Shown: piece after piece, positions 1 through 12,600 of the stretch
Layout of the letters: each line of letters starts with the position of its first letter
How positions within the stretch are numbered: position 1 is the stretch's first letter
Assembly: GCA_027559495.1 (NCBI GenBank)
Contig: JAMXSV010000026.1
Location: 1,426,001-1,490,000, forward strand
DNA length: 64,000 nt
Source of the DNA: Aurifilum marmelostoma
Taxonomy: Eukaryota; Ascomycota; Sordariomycetes; Diaporthales; Cryphonectriaceae
Direction of reading: 5' to 3'
Notes under the pieces: model-generated
Told to the model about the DNA's origin: nothing
Databases searched by the model: none
What the model saw: only the letters and a program-made list of their open reading frames with translations
Translations under genes and position numbers: made by a program

Positions 1-673
1 AAAGAAGAATACATAGTCCTTGAGTATATTTGCTACATGGTCCGTGACTTTCGGGACCCTTGGGTATATCCTCTCCACATGGTATATAGAAATCCTCTAG
101 ACGTGGAAAACACTACTGCAACCGTAGGAGAACATCATGACCAGAACGCTTGCTTTCAGGAAAGCTTCATATCATATGCCGTCATCATGCGCCGTCGTTC
201 TCCCATGGCCCTTACGCCCAATCCACATGCTCTGTATCGAAGTCCTTTTTCTCTTTTTCTTCTTTGAAGGAAAATGGAATGAAATTTGAAACGCCTCGCT
301 TTGATGCATTTGACCGTATCTCGATTTGTGTTTTGTTTTGATTGATTGATATCCGTTTAAAGAAAAACCGTTCCGTGTCCTCGCCCCATTTAAGGGCCCT
401 GAATGCCGCGGCCACTGCCTTCTCAGCCTGAAAGTGAGACATGTTCTTTCGTAGCTCCGGTGTAGCGCTTTGAATCGATGCCGCCTGTGAAACCTCCTGA
501 AATTCTTGCACTCGATTATAGAAGGTCCTTCCGCCCTCTTGCACCATCTATATTGGCACCCTTTGACCAATCCTTGTTGACAAGTTGATAAAATGTTCCT
601 CTTGCCTGTTCTCGGCCCGCCCAGCCATACTCAGTTGGTGATCTGCCAAGCTGTGACAGTCTTGGTCCCGATG
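1..673. other. Window edge and SAC3 downstream region
   Basis: No gene can be supported here. The stretch lies downstream of the SAC3 stop codon and probably holds its 3' UTR. A 111-codon minus-strand reading frame (547-212) is preceded by a sequence ending in AATATAG, which could be a splice acceptor. I do not recognise its product and left it out. Confidence 0.4.
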
Positions 674-3600
674 CTAACCGTCCAGGTCCTGGCTCTGAGA
701 CATTTGCCTATTCTGCTCGCGGTACCAGGTTGTCTCTTCTTCCATCTCCGCGGCGACCTTTCTGAGCTCGCGTAGGGTCTCCTCGACATCCTGCTGCATT
801 GTGCTGAGGGTACTGCCAGCTTGAGAACCACCATCGGCGTCGCCGCCCCGCGGGCTACCTAGATGCATTGGTGAAGAGATGCCTGCTGGTAGGGATTGTC
901 TGAATGAGGACATAGATTTGGACATGCCGCCAGTGGGCAGAGACTGTCGGAAAGAGGTGCCGGACTGTATGAAACCCGGTCGTGGAGGCGAACCCGCTGC
1001 GCCGACGCTGAAAGTGCTGCGGCGCGACCCGGATGCTCCAGTCAGCCCCAGGCTTGCGCGGTATGCGCCGTCCTGTTCCAGCACACGGTCGTCATAGTCG
1101 CCTGCTTCCGACTCGCCAGAGTATTGCGAAGCGCCGTCATGGACAGAACTAAGCCTAGGGCGAGGTGCCTTATCGGAGAGAATGTAACCAGTAGGGGTGG
1201 CAAACAGCCCGCGGCTTCTCAGCAGCCAATATGAGGATTTGACACCACTGCTCGGCCCGTTTTTGGCTCGATCGGGGCCAACCGAGGATCGAGGCGACGA
1301 AGATTGATATTTCGTGAAGTTGGTCACTTTCCCCGTCGCAGGTACGGATCGTAGAGACTGGCCTGGGCGGGAAGAAGTGCTACTCCTGAAGCTGATGAGA
1401 TCATCCTCATCACGCTTGCCGTTCACAAGATCTGCGAGCTGCTGAGCCTTCTTGCTCCACTTCTGTTTTGGCGCTGACTTCGAGATTCCAGCGTTGCGTA
1501 CCGAGCGGAAAGGGTCCTTGCTGGGTTTGGCTGGAGGACCCATGGTTCGCCGCTTGGAGTATGGGCTGATGTGAACACCCACGAGTGCATCGTAGATCGA
1601 GTCATCATCACGGACACAGTTCTCCGCGACTTGCTGCTGGTTAGGCATGCCACCCAGGACACCGGATGTAAGCAGGGCATCAGCATCAGAAAGAGGACTG
1701 CTCCTACGAGAGGTGTCGAGCGACATGTCCCCTCGTCTCGCTCGTTTCAGGGCTCGCTCCTGATCAAGTTCATCAAGCCAACAAGTCGGTCCAGAGAGCC
1801 GCTTAAGGCGCGCCTCTTCCTCCTTTTCCTTCTTTTTCCGTGATGCTCGAGCCTCAGCTGCCTTGGCCTCCCTATAGGCTTTCAGAGCTTCTCGGTTGTT
1901 GCGTCCAACACGCCTAGTTGCCTTCTTCCTCGCAATTTCTCGCCATCGGTAGAAAAACTTGACTCGCAGGTTCCAATTCCTGAACTTGCGCGCCTCAGCC
2001 CAGGAAAGTTCGTCCTCTTCCTGGCGCTTCCGCTCTTGCTCCTCCCGTTGATATGCTTCAAAGGTCTCACGGACAAGATCCTCTACGATGTTGTCCTGTA
2101 GAGTGTCCATCAGTCCACCATCGCCAAGTAAGATCCATTTTGCAAAATCGCTCATCATGTCTCTTGGCGGTACAGGCGGCGTAGGTGCCGGGGTCTTGAC
2201 TGGCGTGAAGGTTGATGTGGTAGACAGTGGAGCTGATTTGACAACTTCGGGTGGCGCGGCTGATGGCGGAGCTGGCGTCGGTGCTGAGTCGAATGGAGCT
2301 GGCGCGGCTGCTGGATGGGAGGCTGTATTTGAGAGAAAGAAGGGCTTCTCTAGAGCCGGTGCACCTTGAGACGAGTCTGTCTTATTCACAAATGATGAGG
2401 CACCGGTGTCCTTGGCCCCCTGGTCCTTGGCTGACGGTGGTGGGACAGCTGGGAAGATGCTACTGGGCGACGAGCCAGCCCGAGACGTCTTTGGAAACAA
2501 AGATGCAGCAGGCTTCTCAGACTGCTTGTTCAAGAAGCCAAAGATATTGCCAGTGTCTGACGTAGTAGAGGCGGGAGGTGCTGTGCTCGGCGTAGATGTC
2601 AAGGGAGCTTGGGTTGAGGGTAGAGATGAATGCTCAGGCGCTGTATTGGTTGATGAGACCTCGGCAGGTGGGGTTTGAGACCAAGAGAATGCTGGAGCCT
2701 GTGAAGGCGTAGCAGTCATGCCTGTCGCGGAAGTGATTCCCGTCGCTGTGTTCGTTGCTTGCGAGAAAAACGGGTTTTTGGTAGTCGTGTCGGATTGAGT
2801 CTGGTTGAACAAGGCCGCGGTCGGCGGAGCAGCTAGACTCTGCCCCATTGATGCTGGAGATGACAAAGAAGATGATTTGTCGGGGAATTTAACCTCGAAG
2901 TTTGTTGTTGACTTTGGCTGCGTAAACATGGGCGTGTCCGCAGGCTGAGTGACAAAAAGACTATCAGGGCTAACAATGGTCTCGACGGCAGGCGTGCTCT
3001 CCTGGAAAACAGTGCTGTGAACGACCTCCGGGAGAGTGTGGTCACAACGCTTGAGCTCGACCATTGAGTTCGAAAATGACTGCTTGATGGTCTTCGCTGG
3101 AATGCCTCTCCTTCGCTGAACGAGCAGATAAGGCTCACTCGCACCTTCTGACGAGAATTCCATGTCGAGGTCCTCGAGGAAAGCAACGCACTCTTCTTCC
3201 GTGTCAAAGCGGAACTGCTCGTTGAGGACTTTTGCCGTCAAGTCCTTGGGCCCATCTCTGACCCTGCCGTAGGCCCTGTGCAGGCCTTTCAGAATTTGGC
3301 GTCGGATCTCGGTGAAATGAATCTCGGCCAGACAGGCCATGGTGTAGGATACCTCCGGACTCTCAACTATAGAGAAATAGCTGGTGAAAGACGGTGACCC
3401 GGTGGTGAGAGGAGCCGACGGACGCAGCGGCCCGCGGTGTGTGAAAACATTACGCATTGCCTCGATGAGAGTGACAGCTGTCTGGATCTCAGTCGAGTTG
3501 TACCAAAATTTCTTGCTCCAGTCCTGCATTTGCTGGATGACGAAGGTATCGTGGGCGTTGAACAAGAGGTAGTAGGCGCGGAATTCGGCCTCGCTCTCGA

Positions 3601-5219
3601 TGTTGATGTCCATGTCCTTGCACTCGTCGTAGACTTGCATCAGCGAGAGCAAAGTTTTTCCTAGCTGCTCACGCTCCTGCTGCTCCGAAAAGTCCTCCTT
3701 GCCATCCTTGGAGAGGAGATGAAGAGAGACGGCATGGAATCGGGTGATGTTCTCCAAACAGTAAATCTGGTCAATGCGTTCTGCCGGCGTCATGGCATTC
3801 TGGAAGATGAAATCCTTCCGGATTGCTCTTGTTCGATCCCAAAGGAAGCCATGAAGGGCAGGAAGATTCTCGTCCCCCCTCAGGACATCGTCGATGAGGT
3901 AGTTGAGGGTTCGTCTTAAAGCAGCTGGAGATCGCACCTCTGTCGGCAAGGGAGAGTCAGTGCCAGCCGCTGAACGCTTGAAAGATTTGACCATCAAATC
4001 CGGATTTGCCCAGCCGTCATCGTGTCCAGCACTGTGTATCCTTTCTGGGAATTTCACGTCATGCTCGACTATGCGTGAGACCTTCTCGCCCTCAGGGCAC
4101 ATGTCCTCACAGATGCCTCTGAAGTCGATCGCATCGCTCAACTTCTTCCGCACATCCGGGTCGTCGATAAGCCCTGCCTTGATCAAAGACGTCCGAACTT
4201 TACTCTCATAGGCCTTGTACTTGACTCGGTAGTCGTCCATTGCCTTGATGTTGCTTGGGTCGCCAGGATTTCTCGGCCACTGCGGAGGTCTGAGCCTGTC
4301 TTTGCGTATTTGTTCATGGATCTCTGCGGCATAGGTAGACGGTGACTTCTTCTGGCCCTTGGCTGCAAGCAGCTGTGCAGGCGCCGCCGCCGCCGCCGAG
4401 CCGAAGGCATTGGGATTGGATGTTCTGAGGTGATCTGCGAATCCATTGCTGGTCTTGCCTGTATCGCTGCCACCAAAGCCTGTGGATTTCATGGCGTTGG
4501 AGGGTGCGGCGAACGATGTCTGTGGTTTTTGGAGAGTTGTCGTCCCAGAGCCAGGGCCCCATCGCTTCGAGCTGGCCCCGTCCTCAAAGACATTCTTTCG
4601 CTTCTGATTGTTCGTCGAAGAGGGCGCAAACGGTGCTGATGGTGTTTTGGTCTGCGCGTTCGGCTGACCAAACGTGATAGGGGCGGTGCTGTCTGTCGGT
4701 TTCGGAAGGGATGCGAAGGGACTCGGTGAGGCGGCAGAGGCGAACGGGTTTGCTGATGACGCGCCATTCTGAGCCGTGGAGGTTGCTGTCGCATTGGCGA
4801 AGGGGTTGACGGTGGCGGTGGTAGTCTGTGCCTGTGACAGTGTCGCGAATGGATTTGAGGCAGGAGGGCCTAGCGTGCCTGCAGTTGCCGACGCAAATGG
4901 GTTGTTCATCGTGGCGTCTTTGTTCGATGTGTTGGGCCCCCCCGAAGAATCCTCCACCGCTCGACGAGGTCGTACCGAGACCATTTGTCGCGTTGCTCAG
5001 GCCGCCAAAGGCCGAGGACGACACAGTGTTCTGAGCAGTGTTGCTCGAGAAGGCTGTTGGCGCGGCAAAGGCGGAAGAAGGCTGTGGCTGCGACGCGAGG
5101 CCGAAAGGTGAGGAGGAGTGGGCTGGCGGAGCTTGAAAGGGTGACGAAGTTGCGGAACTAGATGCATCAGCCAAAAGCGCCTGCGCTCCGAAGACAGGCG
5201 CTTGACCGAAGCCTGACAT
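674..5219 (-). CDS. SAC3: SAC3/GANP-domain mRNA export factor, with one-base frame break
   Basis: The encoded protein is the scaffold of the TREX-2 complex, which couples transcription to mRNA export at the nuclear pore. A long frame runs from 4984 to 674. Its central part, from about residue 345 of the full protein, carries the SAC3/GANP signature (FRGICEDMCP, then a helical region with RTLNYLIDD). The N-terminus is rich in NPFA and FG-type repeats like nucleoporins, and the C-terminus is charged and helical. The natural start appears to be 5219 (MSGFGQAPVFG), in another frame. The two frames join if one C is removed from the C7 run at 4937-4943, giving 1514 residues. If the run is correct as read, the ATG at 4909 (MNNPFASATAG) is the fallback start. 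No intron is needed. The family call is firm; the N-terminus is not. Confidence 0.9.
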
Positions 5220-5890
5220 GTCCTTGACTCTACCACCCTATCCTCTTCCGGTCCGTCATGGGTGAGATATGGTCCTGTGCTGCGCTGCAGGTGGGTGGTG
5301 TGGTTGGACCTTCGCCGGCAGCGCGACGAGATGCAAGTGAAAGATCAAGGTTAGGTTTGGTAGAGTTGACGGGCGCGCTGTTGATGCAAGGTAGGCGCAA
5401 GCTAGCAAGTTTAGCTGACACGCCGATCTGGGAGTAGCGTGGGACCTCGAGATCAAAGCAGGGGGCCACGGGGGGCGGGACCTGCTGTAAGCACAGGGCT
5501 CCCTGATTGTAGTACGTACAGTGTGCCAGCCACTGCGGCAGCATCAGTCACCTTTGTTGGCTCGAAATTGCTTCTAGTTCCGGGCAAAAGTTCCCTCAAT
5601 GTGTCAAGACAACAAAACATCCACAAGCACGATCTTATGATCTTGATATGCAGTAAGAAGAGCTACTGACATCTACCTATTCTGTAGTACATTCATAAGA
5701 GATAGCTGTATAAAGATGTCTTTGGTCTGGAGCCAGAATACCAGAGGCGAACCAGGTAGAGCACTTCAAAGAGCCTAAAGGCCCAAATAGAGTATGAATG
5801 CATAATCAAAGTCAACACAACGGGGGTATCTAGATTCAGTACGAGAAATTACGAGCGCATTCGAGGTACGGAGAAGTCACATACATGCCC
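5220..5890. other. SAC3 promoter and LTV1 3' region
   Basis: This is 671 bp between the SAC3 start and the LTV1 stop, both on the minus strand. It must hold the SAC3 promoter and the LTV1 3' UTR. I see no coding signal and no clear TATA box. Confidence 0.5.
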
Positions 5891-7132
5891 TCAACCGCTT
5901 CGTCCCTTGATTCGTGCCGGTCCCAGTCCTCTCCTGATCTCATCCAGCTCCTGCACTCCGCTCTGGTCCTTGCCCCTCTTCACACGCCTCTTGCCCTGCA
6001 TCTTGTGGCTTCCCAAGAACTCATCAAGAATACCGTCAAAGTCTTGCCTCATAGGGCCTTGAATACTGGACATGGAGGACATGCCTGACACAATGGAGCC
6101 CTCCTCGTCGTCCATTTCCCCGTAGCGCTCCTCCATCTTGTCAAACCGCGCGTCCAGGATGGTCAACTGCTCGTTGCGCATCAGAGAAGACGAAGTCATC
6201 GAATAGGCTGACGGGTTTGTCAAGGCGCCCTTTCTCTTCTTCTTTCGGCCGCCCATAGTCGTCGTCGTCCATATCGACGATTGGCCATCCATAGGTGATG
6301 GTCCCGCGGGCTTCTTGCTCTCTGTCTTTTGGTCTTTCTTGAACTGCTTGAAGTTCTCCAGCCAATCTTGCGACGGCCCCTGCTCTGGCGTCTCTGCCGT
6401 GTTCACTAGCGCTGGCACCTCATCATCATCCTGATATTCCTTTGTGGGCTTCGCAGTGTGATCAGACTCCCAGCCGTCATCCTCATACTCGTCATACGTC
6501 TCTTCAAACTCATGCCTGCTCAGCTCACCCGCATCCTTGGACAGGGCCTGGAAGATATCGTCATCATCGTCCACATAGGCATCATCATCCAGCGCCTCCA
6601 GGACCTCCCTAAGCCGGGGGTCCATGTCAGGCTGGAAGCCGGCGATGGCATCCGGAATATCCTGCTGCGACTGGTATGTCAATCTCTGCAAGTCTTTCGA
6701 CGGCAGGATGTCCTCGTCTAGCAGATCGCCCGACTTCTGCTCCAGCTCCATCTGCTTGAGCGCCTCCTCGAGCGACTGCTTGCCCTTGCCCTTGTTCTGT
6801 GGCGCCTTGGCCTCCACAAAGACAGCCTCGCCACCTCCGGTGCCGATCTCGCGCATGTGCTGCATGTAGTCATACTCGGTGTCGTCGAAGTAGATGCCAT
6901 AGTTGGCGGCCTCGCCTTCGTTGTCTCGTATGTCCTGGGCATCTGAGCCGAGTTCGGATGCAAGGTCGTCTAGTTTCTTGATCTTGGAAGCATTGGGTTG
7001 CTGCGTGGGGTTCAGCACCATCGACGGTGCAGACTCGTCGTTGATGCGAGGGTCGTTCTGGGGCCGGTGCACCAGCGTGAAATGCTGGGCAGTGCCGGCT
7101 TTCTTGGCCTTCTGCCAGTTCGATGGAGGCAT
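5891..7132 (-). CDS. LTV1: LTV1, 40S ribosome biogenesis factor
   Basis: Ltv1 binds pre-40S particles near the beak, together with Enp1 and Rps3, and is released late in small-subunit maturation. The 413-residue intron-free frame starts with the family hallmark: an N-terminal basic stretch, then FTLVHRPQNDP, then APSMVLNP and the block GIYFDDTEYDYMQHMRE at about residues 103-119. A strongly acidic middle part and a basic C-terminal part (GGRKKKRKG, and KRRVKRGK near the end) follow, as in yeast Ltv1. The start is the first ATG after an upstream gap and matches the usual short N-terminus. It is divergent from LSG1, with 468 bp between the two starts. Nothing looks broken. Confidence 0.95.
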   Translation of the reverse strand: MPPSNWQKAKKAGTAQHFTLVHRPQNDPRINDESAPSMVLNPTQQPNASKIKKLDDLASELGSDAQDIRDNEGEAANYGIYFDDTEYDYMQHMREIGTGGGEAVFVEAKAPQNKGKGKQSLEEALKQMELEQKSGDLLDEDILPSKDLQRLTYQSQQDIPDAIAGFQPDMDPRLREVLEALDDDAYVDDDDDIFQALSKDAGELSRHEFEETYDEYEDDGWESDHTAKPTKEYQDDDEVPALVNTAETPEQGPSQDWLENFKQFKKDQKTESKKPAGPSPMDGQSSIWTTTTMGGRKKKRKGALTNPSAYSMTSSSLMRNEQLTILDARFDKMEERYGEMDDEEGSIVSGMSSMSSIQGPMRQDFDGILDEFLGSHKMQGKRRVKRGKDQSGVQELDEIRRGLGPARIKGRSG

Positions 7133-7600
7133 CTTGTGGGTTCAGTGTGTGATAGCAGGATGAATTAAGACCGCGTCAAATGTAGCATTAGATCATCTAG
7201 GGTCGATGCGAGGATAGAGAAGAGGAACACAGAGGACACGGAATGTTTGTGCAAGAAGGCGAGAAGTGCTAGAATCCAAGACCGCCGGACTAAAGAATTG
7301 TACGTAGGACGCTACCGCTCTATGACCCTGGCGCTGGAAATTTTCAAAATATTGGAGGGGCAGAGGGGTCTGCTTATCGGCTTATCTAAGGCGGGAAGAA
7401 AGTTGGAGAGGCAAGGAAACTTTGCCCCACGATGACAATTTCTAAGCTGCGCTCGCACTTCGACATCATTCTTCCGGATTCAAATCATCTTGGAAGCATC
7501 TCTTCAAAAGGTCTTAGGCCGGTCTTACTTGATTCTTGCAGACTCTCGAATCCCGATTCCCATTCCATCATATACGAGTCGGACCGCAAAATTGCCCACC
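7133..7600. promoter_or_regulatory. Shared divergent LTV1/LSG1 promoter
   Basis: These 468 bp separate the start codons of two ribosome-assembly genes for the two different subunits. At 7337-7346 the minus strand reads TGAAAATTTC, which resembles the RRPE element (TGAAAAATTT) of yeast ribosome-biogenesis promoters. I found no exact PAC box (GCGATGAG). Co-regulation is an inference from the layout. Confidence 0.5.
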
Positions 7601-9617
7601 ATGGTGCAACCCAAGTCCCAGAAGAACGTTGGCCTGGGCAATGCCCTGATGCACGACCGCTTCGGCAAGGGCAAAGGCAAAGACCGCCGACGAGGAACCA
7701 ATGCGGTAACGCGAGTCAACCATACGACAGGCGAGGAATACATCACAAATGAACGCGAAGAGGCGAGCTGGGTCAAGATGCGCAGTGTCACGGAGCAGGG
7801 CGCGCTAGACGAGTTCCTGGCGACCGCCGAGCTGGCCGGCACCGACTTCACAGCTGAGAAGATGAACAACGTCCGGATCATCCATACCGACCAGAAGAAC
7901 CCATATCTTTTGTCAGCCACAGAGGAGCGCAAAACCCTCAAGAAGCACAAGGAAAACAGGGAGAAACTGACCGTACCACGGCGGCCAAAGTGGGATGAGA
8001 ATACCACACCTGAAGAGCTTGACGCCCTGGAGAGGGAGAGCTTCCTCAACTGGAGAAGAGGGCTGGCAGAGTTGCAGGAGAACAACGACCTGCTCATGAC
8101 ACCTTTTGAGCGGAATTTGGAGGTGTGGAGGCAGCTGTGGCGTGTCATCGAGAGGTCAGAACTCGTGGTGCAGATCGTCGATGCCCGTAATCCTCTGATG
8201 TTCCGTTCCGAGGACTTGGAGCACTACGTCAAGGATGTTGACCAGCGGAAAGAGAATCTGCTGCTCATCAACAAGGCAGACATGATGACCTACACTCAAC
8301 GCAAGGCGTGGGCGAATTATCTGAAAGGTGCCAAGATCGCGTACAGATTCTTCTCAGCACAATTGGCCAAGGAGTACAATGAGTCAAGAGAAGAGGAAAC
8401 AGAAGCAGAAGAAGATAATGAAGCACTGCCAAGCAGTTCGCGAGCTGTGGAGGAGGAAGTGGAAGAGGAGGAAGTGGAAGAGGAGGAGGAGGAGGAGGAG
8501 GAAGTTGAAGAGGTGGATGAGGCCGAACAGTCAGATGTTCCCAAGAAAAACGACGCCGCTCCAGTATCCGAAGAGGACGACGAGGACACCAGGATAATGA
8601 CAGTGGAAGAACTGGAGAGCATATTCTTGCAGCATGCGCCCGCCAACTCCTCGGCAGACCACAAGATCACCATTGGACTCGTCGGCTACCCCAACGTTGG
8701 CAAATCATCAACAATAAACGCACTAGTCGGCGCCAAAAAGGTCTCGGTCTCATCTACACCAGGAAAGACCAAGCATTTCCAGACCATACACCTCAGCGAG
8801 AGGGTAGTGCTATGCGACTGTCCTGGTCTTGTCTTTCCCAACTTCGCAACTACAAAGGCGGAGCTGGTCTGCAATGGCGTCCTGCCTATCGACCAGCTGC
8901 GCGAGTTCAGCGGACCAGGAGCCCTGGTCGCCAAGCGGATTCCCAAGAGCTTTCTGGAAGCTCTATACGGCATTACGATACACATGCGCCCGCTCGAAGA
9001 GGGCGGCACCGGCGTGCCTACCTCTCAGGAGCTTCTCAGGGCGTACGCCCGCGCCAGAGGCTTTGCCACCACGGGCCAGGGCAACCCAGACGAGCTCCCG
9101 CGCGGCGCGATATATTCTCAAGGACTATGTCAATGGCAAGCTGCTCTGGGTAGAGCCACCTCCGGGAGACATCGACGCCAAGGAGTTCAACAGCGAGCTG
9201 TATGACCCCTCTCATCTGACTGGCAAGCGGCGACTTGCACTTGCGTCTGCCATGGAGGCCATGTCAGTTGCCGCTGGAGCAGAGGAGAGCGAGCTCGGCG
9301 ATCTCGACACGGTCTCGCTGCAGCCAGCAGGAGTCAAGTCGCAGACTCTGGACAAAAACTTCTTTGGTCCGGGCAGCGGAAATGCAGGGCATCTGGGCCG
9401 GCCCTTCAACTACAAGTATACCCAGCAGGGAAAGGCCGCGACTGCTGCGACTGGTGGCAAGCACTTGAGCGGGCGCAAGGCTCGCGCGATGATCGCCCTG
9501 GAGAACGGAATGGATCCCAAGGACGTGCAGCTCAGCATGTCCGGCAAGAAGCATTTCAAGGGCGGGCAAAAGACAAGGGCCAAGAAACAAGTCACCAAGC
9601 TAGATGATGATTTCTGA
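7601..9617 (+). CDS. LSG1: LSG1, 60S biogenesis GTPase, with one-base frame break
   Basis: Lsg1 is the cytoplasmic circularly permuted GTPase that triggers release of Nmd3 from late pre-60S subunits. The G motifs appear in permuted order: G4 NKAD near residue 224, then G1 GYPNVGKSS near 361 and G3 DCPGL near 405. Between G4 and G1 lies an acidic insert encoded by GAG/GAA repeats at about 8450-8525. The start ATG at 7601 (context ACCATGG) gives the usual N-terminus; the frame stays open 37 codons upstream but without homology. At 9095 an extra C shifts the frame. Upstream reads GNPDE and downstream reads SRAARYILKDYVNGKLL, which is the normal family continuation. Without that base the protein is 671 residues. 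The basic C-terminus ends at 9617. Confidence 0.93.
8450..8525 (+). repeat. GAG/GAA-rich coding tract in LSG1
   Basis: An imperfect GAG/GAA/GTG repeat encodes a run of Glu and Val in the acidic insert between the G4 and G1 motifs. Such tracts vary in length between strains. Confidence 0.8.
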
Positions 9618-12600
9618 GGCATCCAGCTAGCTAGCATGGGATTCCCAATACTGACGCCAAAGGTCCAAGCCCCCACTTTGCTTTCTTAAGTCCCTACAAC
9701 TGGTTAGGTCAATATATGCTGCTTCAGCCTCAACGAGTTGACAACAACAACAACGAGAATTCATTCATGTCGAGCAACTTGCAAGCTACATAGCAAAATG
9801 TAGCCCCATGAGGACCCGATGGCACACAGTTCTCATCACTTTGGCCCTAAAGATGATGCGATTATATTACAGTCTAAGAAAAGAATATGTGCAATGAAGT
9901 GTCTGAAAGACGTCGTGCTACATGCGCCCCCCCAGTCCTCCTCAGATGGGCAAACTATCAGAGAGAAGACAGACAGCCCACAAGCAGGTAACACTAGTCC
10001 CCATGATCTAATTATACAAAAGAAAAAAGAAGAAGAGAAAACCCAGTCCATAAAACCCTTTCCCCGTACACAAGAAACCCGTTCCAGACGCCTTTCATGT
10101 TTGGCCAGCGGTGAAAAGGGCAGGGCTCTACCAACACCGCCTGCAGTGCTCTTTGTTTGTGTGTCTTGTGAACGACGGGCACTTTATAGTCCTCGCCGTC
10201 ATCATCATCCTCCTCCACAACCTCCTCGACTACCCTCCCATAAGCAGCAGACCAAGCTGTGCAGGATGGATGGGGAAGGAGGGATGCAAACATACGTCCA
10301 GTCCTGACGCACGGTAGAAGCCGAAGAAGAGTAAGATCAGGGAATAAAAAAGAAAAGTGTCTAGGATAGAGAGCCTAGACTCTGTCTCGTGTGGGTTGTG
10401 ACCATTCGTCTCGCTCCTGCATCTCTTGTCGTATCATATAGAGGACGTCGTAGGAGGAAATGGTCGTAGAAACGATCGAACGTATCCGGAGCATGCTGTT
10501 TTTCGTCCTGGAAGGCGATAGCTCCCTCGCTGAGATGGTACTATGACCCAGTTAAGGGCAGTGAAGAGTGGAAAGGCGACCAGCGCCTCAACCCCTCGTT
10601 GCATAACGAACGAATTTGGACGTATTGTTGTCGTCGTAGTCGTCGATCGGGGGCTTATCCTGTGTCATACATACAGGGGCACAGTTCTAGCTTGGACATC
10701 CGTCGCCATCGTCGTCGTCTCGGTCGAGAGGGCTGAATTGTGCAAGGCACAGCTCGGCGCCGCTTCAATATCGCACGGCTTGGAGACGACGACGACGTCG
10801 ACCTTGCTATCGGGGTAATGCCCCGTCCATATAGACAAGGCACATGGCGAGCCTCGGCATTGTTTGAGAAGAGGCAATGGTGTATCGTTCTGTCGGTGGT
10901 GGGACCATACGAAGGGGCCGTTGGGGCGATTCGGCGCATTTCTATATCAAGCGTGGAAAGGAAATCTAGATAAGCGAGAGTATGGAGTTCGAAAAGCTGA
11001 CCAGCAGCGGTGTGAAGAAGAAGATTGGTCGAATGTATATAATGATGGGAAGGCCTGCTTCCAGAGAGAAGCGAATCAAGGGAACTGTTGGGCTGCTGCC
11101 AGAGCAAGTCGAAGGGAGGGACGGATGAGCGAGTGTGTTGGTCGATGAGATGTCGAAGAGGACTTCAAGCCTGGCGACTCCAGCAGTATATATATCATTT
11201 TTATGTGTGTGTATTCTTCTACTACAAGGGAAGTTGCCTCTGGATATGTTTCTAGATTCCATCGTCGTCATCGAGGCACGTTCATGTGAAGGAAGATCCT
11301 TCCTCGGTGACGGGACTCAGCACACTTGTCTCACATGCGGATGCGCCGACATCAGATTCGATGGTTTCCCAGCCGGTGGAGACGCCGAAACACCACAAAT
11401 CTAGGTGCGCAGCTATCGAGACCTTGCCTGCCCCCATCCCTACCGGACTACGCTCCGGCGTCGTTCGTCAGATGATTTAATAAAGCGCACCCTAACTAGC
11501 GATCTAGACCGGACGGACGGCTTTAAGGCGGAGTTGACATCACCCCCCCCTCCTTGGACGGCCGCTGTTTCAGCGCCGACTGCGCAGCGAATACTGGCAA
11601 CTCCGAGGATGTAGTCATACATCTCGATGCAGACGTTCTCGTTCTTTTGGATGGCTACATCTTGATCTCGGGCCGCCACTCATAGAGTCTTCCTTGTATC
11701 GCACCATACAGGCATGGCTCAACTGTGGCGCACAGCATAGCCGTCCAAGCCGGCACACGCAGGCGACTCATGAGGCGGCTCGGAATAGGCGATTTGAATA
11801 GACCCTGGCTCAAAGCACTGAGAACTGACATGTCCAACGCCACTCGCTATCGCTTTTTGTGAGCAATGCATATGAGGATATGAACTGACGCAACTTGACT
11901 GTCCTTGCTCCTCAGATGATCATCCTCACCATGATTCGTGATGTCACAACGAATCCCCGTCTGTGTCGCTCCTCCAACAAATAGCATCCTCGGATCCAGC
12001 TGCCAAGCATATCATGACCCGAGCATGGCAACGCCGTGGCACATCGGTCTTGCTCAGAACGGGTGACAGGAGTCAAGGGCGGCTGGCTGTTGGACCGCCT
12101 GCGTGGAGTTCGGCTTATAACTTTGCTGTAGTGTTCTTGTCGTGCTGACGTTCGGGATTTTGAAGATCCGTCAGCCAGGGCTTGTGCTGGAGGCTTCGAC
12201 CGGACCCAAGAGCATCTCCCAATACACTCGTAGCGGGCGCAATCACCATAGATGTCATGAGCCGCGTAGCCGGCCCTGCCTTTATAGTCGCCGAAAACAA
12301 TCACGCCCAGTCGGCGACATGAGCACAAGAACTCTGCAATGAGACTTCCCAGCAAAGGCACGTTGTCCTGACATCGATATGGAATCTTCCAGCCTTCACA
12401 AAGGCCCACCTCCGTTGTCTTGTATTGGTACTATATGTCATAGCCCAAGCCAGCCTGGCAACGCCTGGCAACGCCTGCTTCAGCGATTCCACCAACAATG
12501 GATGATTCGGAGACAACAGTGCCGCCTCTTCATTAGCGAAGAGCATAGACATGTGCTTGTGAATGTCGAGGCATCCTCATTTTCAACCGTCAGAGGACTA

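Noticed and set aside
212..547. 111-codon minus-strand frame preceded by an acceptor-like AATATAG
   Set aside because: No recognisable homology, and joining it to SAC3 gives only a few residues before a stop. It could be a terminal exon of something, but the evidence is too thin.
9819..10307. 162-codon plus-strand frame after LSG1
   Set aside because: Low-complexity composition, overlapped by frames on the other strand, no homology.
11912..12409. 165-codon minus-strand frame
   Set aside because: No conserved motif, and random-like codon use with a competing plus-strand frame.
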